Origin: Xanthobacteraceae bacterium
Lineage (GTDB): Bacteria; Pseudomonadota; Alphaproteobacteria; Rhizobiales; Xanthobacteraceae
DNA length: 12,375 nucleotides
Direction of reading: 5' to 3'
NCBI GenBank assembly: GCA_030039655.1
Contig: JASHVC010000780.1
Location: 1 to 12,375 of the forward strand
Shown: positions 6,363-12,168 of the stretch, piece after piece
Numbering within the stretch: position 1 is the stretch's first letter
Layout of the letters: each line of letters begins with the position of its first letter
The notes under the pieces: generated by a model
The model's database searches: none
Told to the model about the DNA's origin: nothing
Seen by the model: the letters and a program-made list of their open reading frames with translations, nothing else
Position numbers and translations under genes: made by a program

Positions 6363-6396
6363 CCCCGCCAGAGGCCTTGCGGCGTGTCCGGCGGGG
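6363..6396 (-). promoter_or_regulatory. Hairpin in the leader of the NYN gene
   Basis: CCCCGCC at 6363-6369 pairs with GGCGGGG at 6390-6396; inside, GCC-TTGC-GGC (6374-6383) can form a second small stem. It lies 27-60 bases before the ATG in the predicted transcript. It may affect RNA stability or translation of a nuclease gene. Confidence 0.4.
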
Positions 6397-6415
6397 GAAA
6401 AATTAATGAGGACAA

Positions 6416-6443
6416 ACTGTACAAAAACTACGTACACCGTCAA
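6416..6443 (-). promoter_or_regulatory. Candidate sigma-70-type promoter of the NYN gene
   Basis: On the minus strand, TTGACG (6443-6438), a 16-base spacer, then TACAGT (6421-6416). The -35 matches five of six consensus bases and the -10 four of six. The predicted start is near 6408, giving a leader of about 70 bases. Confidence 0.5.
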
Positions 6444-6646
6444 GCGGATAGTGACGGATCAACACAGCTACTCTGTCGGTGAGTAAACGCAGATATAAGT
6501 GGAACGTTCCGGTTTTCAAGCCCTTTTAGCCCATTGAATTGTCGTGGGTTTCCCCGCCGATTGCACACCCCTATCGGCCCCGGCCTGCGGGCGAGTTCAA
6601 GCGCCGACCGTTTCCGGGGGGTGCCTGAGGCACACTCGGCGATGAT

Positions 6647-6664
6647 CGGCCCGGCGCCGGGCCG
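6647..6664. repeat. Perfect 18-base GC palindrome
   Basis: CGGCCCGGCGCCGGGCCG reads the same on both strands with no central spacer. It is too tight for a loop-bearing hairpin unless the centre opens; a protein-binding site or a cruciform is more likely. Confidence 0.6.
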
Positions 6665-6689
6665 TTCCCGCGCGACTCGGATTTTCCTA

Positions 6690-6724
6690 GCCTGCCTGGC
6701 TTCGTTCGATCCTGAACGGCAGGC
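6690..6724. repeat. Nested inverted repeat, possible structured RNA element
   Basis: GCCTGCC (6690-6696) pairs with GGCAGGC (6718-6724), and inside it GTTC (6704-6707) with GAAC (6714-6717). The result is a two-part stem, 7 + 4 pairs, with a seven-base bulge on one side and a six-base loop. No T-run follows. Confidence 0.35.
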
Positions 6725-6782
6725 AACGTGTTGAGACGCGGCTCTTATCCTTAACTTGCTGTCGTCGTTTGCCCGCGAGCAA

Positions 6783-6929
6783 ATGCCGCTTAGTTTCATA
6801 GACCGCCGATGTTGGAGGGACCTACGGCAGCACGTGGAGCCGTCTGCCGGATCGGCGCGGTTGATCTCGCTAAGCTTGGCGCATCGTCAAGGGCCGAGAC
6901 TTCAAGTCGCCGATCTTAAAGAACGCTGA
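6783..6929 (+). CDS. Possible short upstream reading frame
   Basis: 48 residues, ATG 6783; its TGA immediately precedes the ATG of the membrane-protein gene. It begins MPLSFIDRRCWRDLRQHVEP and ends RLQVADLKER. The ribosome site is weak and no family is recognised. It is kept only because of the exact abutment, which would allow coupled translation. Confidence 0.22.
   Translation: MPLSFIDRRCWRDLRQHVEPSAGSARLISLSLAHRQGPRLQVADLKER
6850..6915 (+). repeat. Inverted repeat before the membrane-protein gene
   Basis: GATCGGCG (6850-6857) pairs with CGCCGATC (6908-6915). Inside lies CTTG (6875-6878) / CAAG (6888-6891). The outer stem closes 15 bases before ATG 6930, so it could shape the leader of that gene's transcript. 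Confidence 0.35.
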
Positions 6930-7778
6930 ATGTCAGACCTTTCGAAATTCGCGTGCGTGACCGGCCTTTGCATCATAGTTGTCTTCGGCCTTCTAGGCAT
7001 TCGCGGTGAGCGGCTGAAGCGCGCCAGAACGGTGGCGCTCCTCGACCGCGCGGTAGGTCTTCTTTTGGGCATGCCGCTTGTTGGCGTCGGCGTCATCTTT
7101 TACACACTGAGCAACAACACAATCGCGCAAGGGCAATGGCCATGGCCTGTTGTCGCCGCGTTGATCGCGCTTGCGGGAAGTCTCCTCGTTCCCCCGTTGC
7201 TCGACAACCGGCGCAGGCTACAAGAGATCGATGATCTAAAAGCCAGCCTCTACGTGGAGGTTGTCGAGTTTGTAACGCGATCCCTCCACGACTACCTCAC
7301 TTACTGGCGTGACTTCAAAGTTCACAATGCCGATTCGCTTACAGCGAGCAGGATTCACGACTTTCGGCCGACGCGTCCGATCATATTTCCTGGTATCGCT
7401 GGTCGGCTAGGTCTCCTGGCGGACGCGCGGCACAAGTCGCCAGTCGTGCCCGCCGTGGCGAAGTTCTACGTGAGACACGACGCGGTCTCACAAGCGGTTG
7501 AGTCGACACTTTTCATTTGCGAGCAGCGGGAAAAAACCCCCAATCGAGTGTTCGATCAAAAAGCAGATCGGAAGCGCGTCGATTTCATCGCCGAACGATT
7601 GCAGAGCTGCTTTTCGCCGGCCGCGGATGCCCTGGAGGGACTTGAAGGGCCAGATTCGCTTGATCTCGATGCCGCTACAGTCCGCGTTTATAAGGCACTC
7701 GATGAGCAGCTCAAAAAGAACGGTCTCAAGCTCCGGGAAGCGCTCCGAAAGTATCAAGAGCCGATCGGCGAAAAGTGA
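6930..7778 (+). CDS. Three-helix membrane protein with cytoplasmic domain, function unknown
   Basis: 282 residues, ATG 6930. Three hydrophobic segments lie at about 7-24, 42-60 and 71-91, followed by a charged domain of about 190 residues with no further membrane helices. By the positive-inside rule (RGERLKRAR after helix 1, DNRRRLQEIDD after helix 3) the C-terminal domain is probably cytoplasmic. It is rich in predicted helix, including LYVEVVEFVTRSLHDYLTYW and a basic amphipathic end. I do not recognise a domain or catalytic motif. It has no cotranscribed neighbour downstream, and the ribosome site (AAAGAA) is weak. The layout resembles membrane-anchored accessory proteins on islands, including some defence proteins, but that is only analogy. 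Confidence 0.75.
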   Translation: MSDLSKFACVTGLCIIVVFGLLGIRGERLKRARTVALLDRAVGLLLGMPLVGVGVIFYTLSNNTIAQGQWPWPVVAALIALAGSLLVPPLLDNRRRLQEIDDLKASLYVEVVEFVTRSLHDYLTYWRDFKVHNADSLTASRIHDFRPTRPIIFPGIAGRLGLLADARHKSPVVPAVAKFYVRHDAVSQAVESTLFICEQREKTPNRVFDQKADRKRVDFIAERLQSCFSPAADALEGLEGPDSLDLDAATVRVYKALDEQLKKNGLKLREALRKYQEPIGEK

Positions 7779-7787
7779 TTGCCTCCG

Positions 7788-7824
7788 GGTAGTCGCCGAC
7801 GCGCGGCGTCACGCCGAGGCTACC
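7788..7824 (+). terminator. Possible terminator after the membrane-protein gene
   Basis: GGTAG (7788-7792) pairs with CTACC (7820-7824) around an inner perfect GGCGT-C-ACGCC hairpin (7805-7815), ten bases after the stop. TTTGCTT follows. Imperfect but plausible. Confidence 0.35.
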
Positions 7825-7864
7825 TTTGCTTGTCCGCAAGGCTCTTAATAGCCATATCTCTGTG

Positions 7865-7992
7865 ATGTGCGGAAGGGTCATCCAGAGCAGCGGCCACTGC
7901 GTTACGGCATTGTCGAGGGCATGGACACGCGCGCCAGCCGAACGCAGCTTTTGGTGATCCGGCTCAATCGCAAGTCCGCCAAGCTTTCCTAA
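7865..7992 (+). pseudogene. Remnant of an SRAP (YedK/HMCES-type) gene
   Basis: ATG 7865 gives MCGRVIQSSG and then leaves frame. Restoring one C (GGCCACTG to GGCCCACTG) lets it continue PLRYGIVEGMDTRASR, then TQLLVIRLNRKSAKLS and a stop at 7990-7992. This is the start of an SOS-response-associated peptidase. Rhizobial members, as I recall them, read MCGRVIQSSGPLRYAIVDGM, then an NYPPRWNAAPSQ-like segment, then LLVIR. Cys2, which in active members forms the thiazolidine crosslink to abasic DNA sites, is still present, but the NYPPRWN-like segment is deleted and about 200 residues are missing at the C-terminus. The fragment's stop overlaps the last bases of the convergent thiamine-diphosphate enzyme gene. 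Confidence 0.7.
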
Positions 7993-9590
7993 TCATACAC
8001 CGTATCTGTGTAGTGATCGGAATCTACCATGGCCTCGATCACGGTCGGGCCCGAGGCGGCCAGCGCTCGCCTTACTGCGAGCTCAAGTGCGCGGGCGCTA
8101 CGCACACCTACTGCGAGAGCGCCAAAATAATGTGCTGGCGGCTCGTGGTAGTCCTTGTCCTGAAGCTCGATGCCGTAGGGACGGAATTGCCGGCGAATCT
8201 GCTTGACCTTCATGAGTGCGAGCCGTTTGTCGTCGAGGACCACGATGGGCAACGCGAGACCCAACCGTTTCGCGACCGCAACTTCTCCGCAAGTCATCTG
8301 GAAACAGCCGTCACCCATCAAGCAGACGACCGGCCGCTTCGGTGCAGCGAGCTTCGCCGCGATGGCACCCGGCAGGCCGAAACCCATAGAAGACCAGCCA
8401 TTGGTGACGTGGAACGTCTTCGGCGCATGGGCGACCCACTGGCCGGCAATCTGGTGTGTGTGGGCGCCAACATCGGCCGCCAATATGCCATCGCGGGGCA
8501 GGGCGCGGCGCACAGCATCAATCGCTGCGTGCGCGGTGAACTCCCTATTGGCTGGCCGGAGCGCTGCCTGGAACGCGCGGCGGTGAGTATCGATCTGCCC
8601 CAGCGTCCAGCAATTTTGCTCGCCGGTTTGCTCGGCCAGGCGCGCAAGAGAACTATCCAGATCGCCGATTACCTGATGCGCGAGCTTGACGGAAGGCGCG
8701 ATGTCGGCCGGCTCGATGTCGATCTGCAGCAGCGGCACATCGCCGATCCAGCATTCGTATTCATCCTCTACAGTATCATAGCCCAGACCGACGATGAGGT
8801 CGGCCGAACGCAGGAGCTTTCGCTGCACCTGGCGGCAAGCGCGCTCGATGCAGCCGAGCGAAAGGGGGTGCTCTTCGTCGATCAAGCCCTTGGCCATAGT
8901 AGTCGTGGCGAAGGGCAATCCGAAATGTTCCACTACCTGGCGAAGACGCGGAGGATCGCGGAGTCGCATCGCTGACGAGCCGACGACGGCAATGGGCCGT
9001 CGCGCGGCGGCGATCAATTGCCCGGCACGTACGATTGCATCGTCTGATGCGGACGGTGGCTTGCTTGGGGCGGAGAGCGCTGGCACCGACTCCTTCGCGA
9101 ATGATAGCGCGACGTCCTCCGGCAGGTCCAGATGCACCGGACCCTGGGGCTCGCTCACCGCAATCCGTATTGCCTCCGCAAGTGTCGTTCCGATCTCGCC
9201 CTTAGGCAGCGACAGCGTTGCCTTGGTGATGGGTCCAAATAGTGCATGAAGATTGATCACACTTTGGAGACGCCGGTTACGTTGGTCGGTATTGAGATTG
9301 CAGGTGATGGCGATCACCGGCGAACGATCGAGAAATGCGCCGCCGACACCTGTGGTGAGGTTGGTGGCACCAGGCCCGAGCGTTGAGATGCAGAGTCCGG
9401 GTGCGCCGGTCATTCGACCGGTCACATCGGCCGCAAAGCCCGCTGAGCCTTCGTGGGCCGTGAGGACGAACGTAATACCGCCTTTGCGCATGGCCTCTAT
9501 CAGTGGGAGCACAGTGCCGCTCGGTATACCAAAGCCGCGCTCGATACCGGCTCTCCTCAAGATGGCGACGATTAGGTCGGCATTATTCAT
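7989..9590 (-). CDS. Thiamine-diphosphate-dependent enzyme, acetolactate-synthase-like
   Basis: 533 residues from ATG 9590 (MNNADLIVAILRRAG), which matches the usual start of the family. In-frame extension to 9791 looks non-coding. The three-domain order is complete. The PYR domain has the catalytic Glu47 in AHEGSAGFAA and LGPGATNL at 71-78, ending LDLPEDV near 160. The central domain, about 180-320, contains RRPIAVVG. The PP domain, from about 360, has the diphosphate/metal motif with GDG at 426-428. The usual NN after VVL is DD (453-454). The enzyme should be cytosolic and join or decarboxylate 2-oxo acids; the substrate cannot be read from sequence. Length and domains fit acetolactate synthase large subunit relatives, but there is no small-subunit gene nearby, which speaks against IlvB proper. 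Confidence 0.88.
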   Translation of the reverse strand: MNNADLIVAILRRAGIERGFGIPSGTVLPLIEAMRKGGITFVLTAHEGSAGFAADVTGRMTGAPGLCISTLGPGATNLTTGVGGAFLDRSPVIAITCNLNTDQRNRRLQSVINLHALFGPITKATLSLPKGEIGTTLAEAIRIAVSEPQGPVHLDLPEDVALSFAKESVPALSAPSKPPSASDDAIVRAGQLIAAARRPIAVVGSSAMRLRDPPRLRQVVEHFGLPFATTTMAKGLIDEEHPLSLGCIERACRQVQRKLLRSADLIVGLGYDTVEDEYECWIGDVPLLQIDIEPADIAPSVKLAHQVIGDLDSSLARLAEQTGEQNCWTLGQIDTHRRAFQAALRPANREFTAHAAIDAVRRALPRDGILAADVGAHTHQIAGQWVAHAPKTFHVTNGWSSMGFGLPGAIAAKLAAPKRPVVCLMGDGCFQMTCGEVAVAKRLGLALPIVVLDDKRLALMKVKQIRRQFRPYGIELQDKDYHEPPAHYFGALAVGVRSARALELAVRRALAASGPTVIEAMVDSDHYTDTVYD

Positions 9591-9621
9591 ACGAGGCTGT
9601 TCGAGTTGGGGCGGCAAAATC

Positions 9622-9714
9622 ATGAAAACGAAAGCGCAACAAGAAGCGGAACTCCCGCTGGTGATCGTGCGCGCCGGAAGCGGCCCGACCTCGTTGTTAA
9701 TTATGGGCCTTTGA
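9622..9714 (+). pseudogene. Possible truncated aspartoacylase/succinylglutamate-desuccinylase-like fragment
   Basis: 30 residues, ATG 9622: MKTKAQQEAELPLVIVRAGS, then GPTSLLIMGL and stop. The part LPLVIVRAGSGPTSLL resembles the first strands of M14-family AspA/AstE-like deacylases (PITVVRNGxGPTxLLxGG), which should continue with a His-Gly-Asp-Glu zinc motif. The reading stops just where that would begin, as the neighbouring gene's 3' end (9701) starts. It is divergent from the thiamine-diphosphate gene. The similarity is short and the call tentative. Confidence 0.3.
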
Positions 9715-10702
9715 CCCGATAGTTGTCCTCCAGGAATTTCCTCACTCGTTCGGCTAGCTGCGAGTAATTTCCGTGTTCGTACGTCAGGCATTCCCAGCTA
9801 CGTAGGTCGGACGGTAAGTTGATAGCGAGGCTCGCCTCAGAGATCAGCAGCACGTCCTTCTCTAGACCCATAGCCAAGCCCAGTTCGTAGTATACGTTCA
9901 AGTTGTTCTCATCGACTTTGGCAACGATCAACCGGCTTCGTCGAATAGCGGAATCGATCTTTTCAAGGATATGTCGTGATTCAACGCGATCGTCTCCCCG
10001 AGTTGCGCGTAATCCACAAGACTCGATGCCCAGCTTCAGACCATATTTCCAAGCGTTGTCATTTTCGTCATTTTTCGTAAAGCGCATGGCCACAAACACC
10101 TCTGAGGGGTCGAACAGGATTGGGCGTCCGAGCGCTTCCGAGCGAACAAGAGAGACGATCTTTATTACGCTATCAATTGCAGCCTCGGCCGTACCAAGCG
10201 CGCGCAATTGTCCAACGCATTGGTGACATAGGTTGCCGGCGACCATCCCAAGTTTGATGTTCTCCTTCTCGACAGACATGTCGTGTAGGCAACCTACAGG
10301 GGGCTCGTGCATCATATTCATTGCGATTTCTTCGCTCATTTCCGCCGAGAAGTGGATAAGCGACTGAGCCACTTGGTACATCAAGTAAGCCCTCAGCGAT
10401 GGCGGAGCGTACAGCGCCTCCCAATCGCTAAGGGTGATCACTGACGAGTTTCTGTACTCGTGTGAGAACCAGTTGTCCGTAAACCGATCCTCGATAATCA
10501 TAATGATTGGTATATTTGGGTACTTCGTCTCTAGTCGTGTTGCGATTTCTTCTGGAACTACCGCGCTCTCGTTTCGATCGAGCGTACCATCTGGTACCAC
10601 CTCCAAACGATAGTAGCGTTGGCAGCCGTTCACCAACGAAGCAACACTTTCCACGCGTCGAACGTGCTGAGATGAAGGACTTACAAGCAATAGGACGTTC
10701 AT
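9701..10702 (-). CDS. Two-part protein: N-terminal zinc-site domain and C-terminal nucleoside-deoxyribosyltransferase/TIR-like domain
   Basis: 333 residues from ATG 10702, chosen over longer in-frame starts because GGAGG lies five bases upstream. Residues 1-130 begin with a beta strand (MNVLLLVSP) and include IPIIMIIEDRFTDNWFS and SDWEALYAPPSLRAYLMYQV. Residues 138-162 carry GCLHDM...NLCHQC, with three cysteines and two histidines that could bind zinc. Residues 200-330 look like the deoxyribosyltransferase/TIR-like Rossmann fold: VFVAMRF (202-208), a basic/acidic LRATRGDDR loop, and DENNLNVYYELGLAMGL (264-280), where E273 matches the catalytic Glu of NxNVxYExGxA in that fold. It ends with strands containing LLISE and LPSDLRSW. 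Proteins with this C-terminal fold include nucleotide-cleaving defence effectors. No partner gene is attached. Confidence 0.75.
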   Translation of the reverse strand: MNVLLLVSPSSQHVRRVESVASLVNGCQRYYRLEVVPDGTLDRNESAVVPEEIATRLETKYPNIPIIMIIEDRFTDNWFSHEYRNSSVITLSDWEALYAPPSLRAYLMYQVAQSLIHFSAEMSEEIAMNMMHEPPVGCLHDMSVEKENIKLGMVAGNLCHQCVGQLRALGTAEAAIDSVIKIVSLVRSEALGRPILFDPSEVFVAMRFTKNDENDNAWKYGLKLGIESCGLRATRGDDRVESRHILEKIDSAIRRSRLIVAKVDENNLNVYYELGLAMGLEKDVLLISEASLAINLPSDLRSWECLTYEHGNYSQLAERVRKFLEDNYRVKGP

Positions 10703-10947
10703 AGTGCCTCCGATCACCGCGCCGATATCGCCGCCATTCACCATGCGAGAAATGCATCGCGAGCCAGCTCTTGCCTGCGTGTCCCGGCCAATCTGGCGCC
10801 GTTCCCGATCGCCATTAATCCCTATATGCGGTTGCTGACCAACTCGACCTAACGGTAGGCGACGATGATGCGTGTAAACCGTCTCCACGTGTCATCGAGG
10901 CCGCGCGGTTCCTCTTGTCGCCAAGGGGATCGCGTCGGCCCGTTTCA

Positions 10948-11079
10948 TCATTGCGGCCAGCCGTGCTTGGTCGCCGCGGGCGGCTTGTCGGTCACCTCAC
11001 TATGCTGCCGAGGAGCGTTCCAGCCCTCCAAAAGCGTGAGGAGCAGGATCGACAAAAAGAACCAAACGAGGCCGCGCAT
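10948..11079 (-). CDS. Small single-pass membrane protein
   Basis: 43 residues. ATG 11079 overlaps the upstream stop by one base (TGATG), which marks translational coupling and fixes the start. MRGLVWFFLSILLLTLLEGW is a hydrophobic membrane segment; the rest (NAPRQHSEVTDKPPAATKHG) is a short polar tail. No family recognised. It is the last clear gene of the 12066-10948 operon. Confidence 0.65.
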   Translation of the reverse strand: MRGLVWFFLSILLLTLLEGWNAPRQHSEVTDKPPAATKHGWPQ

Positions 11080-11519
11080 CAGTGGGTGGCTACCTTTACG
11101 GAAGCCCGCTCCATCAGGCTGTGAAGCGCTTTTCTGCCCTCGGTCATATCGGCGTACCACGTCGGATAGGCCAGGTTGATGGCTGCCGCGCCACAAATGA
11201 GGCCGCTCGTATCACCCAAATACAACCAGTCTAAGGATTGACCGTGGTCGGCGATCCAATTGCCTATGTACCTAAATTCCTTGCTGCCTGTGTTCTTAAA
11301 ATCGAAACGGCGCACGGCTTCAAGAAAACGGGCAGCCCGTTTTTTGTCGAATCTCTTGTGCCAATCTCCTATGACGTAACGCTCACTCAGCACGTTGACG
11401 ATCATCTGTGCTCGGGCAAGTACCGCTCTTCGGCTTGTCGCTGATTTTGCTCTAGTGGTCTTCAAGCGCAAAAAAGCTGGATACGGCGGAGCGAAAGGCA
11501 GTGTTTTCTGTCTGGTCAT
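11079..11519 (-). CDS. Conserved hypothetical protein
   Basis: 146 residues from ATG 11519, preceded by AGGAG with seven bases spacing; the longer GTG start at 11585 is less likely. The N-terminus is basic (MTRQKTLPFAPPYPAF, then RLKTTRAKSATSRRAVLARA), suggesting nucleic-acid contact or disorder. The C-terminal part looks folded: RYVIGDWHKRFDKKRAARFL, EFRYIGNWIADHG, then DWLYLGDTSGLICGAAAINL. I know no function for it. It lies between the frameshifted small gene and the 43-residue membrane protein in one operon. Confidence 0.7.
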   Translation of the reverse strand: MTRQKTLPFAPPYPAFLRLKTTRAKSATSRRAVLARAQMIVNVLSERYVIGDWHKRFDKKRAARFLEAVRRFDFKNTGSKEFRYIGNWIADHGQSLDWLYLGDTSGLICGAAAINLAYPTWYADMTEGRKALHSLMERASVKVATH

Positions 11520-11531
11520 GATGTTCTCCTG

Positions 11532-11551
11532 TGCTGCCCCCATGCTGCCCC
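11532..11551 (-). repeat. Two tandem copies of TGCTGCCCC
   Basis: TGCTGCCCC at 11532-11540 and again at 11543-11551, period 11, about one helical turn, starting 13 bases before the ATG at 11519. Two same-face copies suggest a protein-binding site, though chance is possible in GC-rich DNA. Confidence 0.3.
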
Positions 11552-11581
11552 GGACTGGGCCGAAGAACGCAACGCGGACGC

Positions 11582-11667
11582 TCACATTCGTTTGATCAAA
11601 TCCGAGAGGAGCGCGGACGCCTGGCGCAGCGTCGTAGCATACGCTTCGATCTTGTCGACGGCTTCAT
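11582..11667 (-). pseudogene. Small helical protein gene with frameshift at the second codon
   Basis: ATG 11667 has TAAGGAA seven bases upstream, overlapping the previous stop, so it looks like a real start. As written it gives an Arg-rich 23-residue chain ending at 11596. One base over, the frame reads EAVDKIEAYATTLRQASALL, then SDLIKRM and stop at 11582: a clean amphipathic helix. Restoring one G (ATGAAGCC to ATGGAAGCC) joins start and helix into a 28-residue protein. It is called broken unless the missing G is a sequencing error. Confidence 0.5.
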
Positions 11668-11677
11668 GATGGGTTCC

Positions 11678-12007
11678 TTATGCTTGCGGAAGGCGAAGAA
11701 GATCGTTGACGATAGACTCCGCGAGCCGTTCGTCCGTCGTTTCTGCACCCCACGATAGTGGCAGATCACCGCCGCGGCACCAATGGAGCGCAACTGCCTT
11801 GACGCGCAGGCCTTCGAGGGTAGTAGCGGGCAATGCTTCGATCTCGCCTACAATCGCCCCTGTCGCGTCAACGAAGGCCTCAAATTCCTGGTCGCCCTCG
11901 TCCTCCTCGCTGCACGTGCTCTGCGCGGCGTGCTCAGCGGCCCATGCAAGATCGAGTCGGCGGCCAAGCTCAAGCAGCGCGGCATCTGGATGTACGGTGC
12001 CCGTCAT
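11678..12007 (-). CDS. Conserved hypothetical protein (TLEGLRVKA type)
   Basis: 109 residues, ATG 12007, with GGAG eight bases upstream, overlapping the preceding 20-codon frame by ATGA. It is acidic and helical: DAALLELGRRLDLAWAAEHA, an acidic stretch CSEEDEGDQEFEAF, then IEALPATTLEGLRVKAVALH, and TTDERLAESIVNDLLRL at the end. I recall the LPATTLEGLRVKA motif from small proteins common in Bradyrhizobium islands and prophages; no function is established to my knowledge. Homologues usually carry a basic N-terminal segment, which here may be the separate frame at 12004-12066. Confidence 0.7.
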   Translation of the reverse strand: MTGTVHPDAALLELGRRLDLAWAAEHAAQSTCSEEDEGDQEFEAFVDATGAIVGEIEALPATTLEGLRVKAVALHWCRGGDLPLSWGAETTDERLAESIVNDLLRLPQA

Positions 12008-12066
12008 GACAAGCGCTCCGCTCGACGCTTGCGGGATGTAGTAGAAATGTTGGCAGCCTGAGCCAT
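12004..12066 (-). CDS. Short basic leader reading frame of the TLEGLRVKA gene
   Basis: 20 residues: MAQAANISTTSRKRRAERLS. ATG 12066 has an excellent ribosome site (AAGGAG, six bases away), and its TGA overlaps the next ATG. It is either a true short gene coupled to the next one or the detached N-terminus of that protein: one added base between TC and ATGACG would fuse LS to MTGTVHPD in frame. Confidence 0.5.
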   Translation of the reverse strand: MAQAANISTTSRKRRAERLS

Positions 12067-12097
12067 GGGTTACTCCTTGGCTTGGGTTAGGGCTGGG

Positions 12098-12116
12098 CGG
12101 GCGCTGGTACCGCCCG
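12098..12116. repeat. GC inverted repeat in the divergent spacer
   Basis: CGGGCG (12098-12103) pairs with CGCCCG (12111-12116) across seven bases. It lies in the leader of the minus-strand operon and upstream of the plus-strand gene. Confidence 0.35.
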
Positions 12117-12129
12117 TTCAGCCTGCTAT

Positions 12130-12144
12130 AAAGGTATTCCCTTT
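12130..12144. promoter_or_regulatory. Possible operator AAAGG-TATTC-CCTTT
   Basis: Five-base inverted repeat with a five-base spacer. On the plus strand it follows TATAAA (12127-12132). On the minus strand it lies between or over TTGACT (12158-12153) and TACCTT (12136-12131), spacer 16. It is well placed to control both divergent transcripts, perhaps through the ribbon-helix-helix product. Confidence 0.35.
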
Positions 12145-12158
12145 ACTAACTAAGTCAA
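12131..12158 (-). promoter_or_regulatory. Candidate promoter of the 12066-10948 operon
   Basis: TTGACT at 12158-12153 matches five of six -35 bases. After 16 bases, TACCTT is a poor -10; TTTATA further on is better but spaced 20 bases. The site overlaps the palindrome at 12130-12144. Confidence 0.3.
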
Positions 12159-12168
12159 GGTCTGAGCA

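Larger units (their letters stand above)
6337..6782. other. Gene-free stretch rich in inverted repeats
   Basis: Apart from the NYN promoter and leader I find no convincing coding frame. A 26-residue plus-strand frame at 6406 (MRTNCTKTTYTVKRIVTDQH...) is too short to call. The stretch contains the palindrome at 6647-6664 and the nested stem at 6690-6724. No tRNA could be folded, although GTTCGATCC at 6704 resembles a T-loop. Confidence 0.5.

Noticed and set aside
6704..6717. tRNA-like T-loop GTTCGATCC
   Set aside because: The stem pairs GTTC with GAAC around GATCCT, not a T-arm, and no acceptor or anticodon arms can be found.
8013..8975. 320-residue plus-strand frame
   Set aside because: Antisense to the thiamine-diphosphate enzyme, whose motifs are complete; no recognisable domain.
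10703..10888. In-frame N-terminal extension of the effector gene
   Set aside because: Basic, low-complexity translation; the internal ATG at 10702 has a strong ribosome site.
10892..10951. 19-residue frame (MMKRADAIPLATRGTARPR) overlapping the end of the 43-residue membrane gene
   Set aside because: ATGA overlap only; no composition or motif support.
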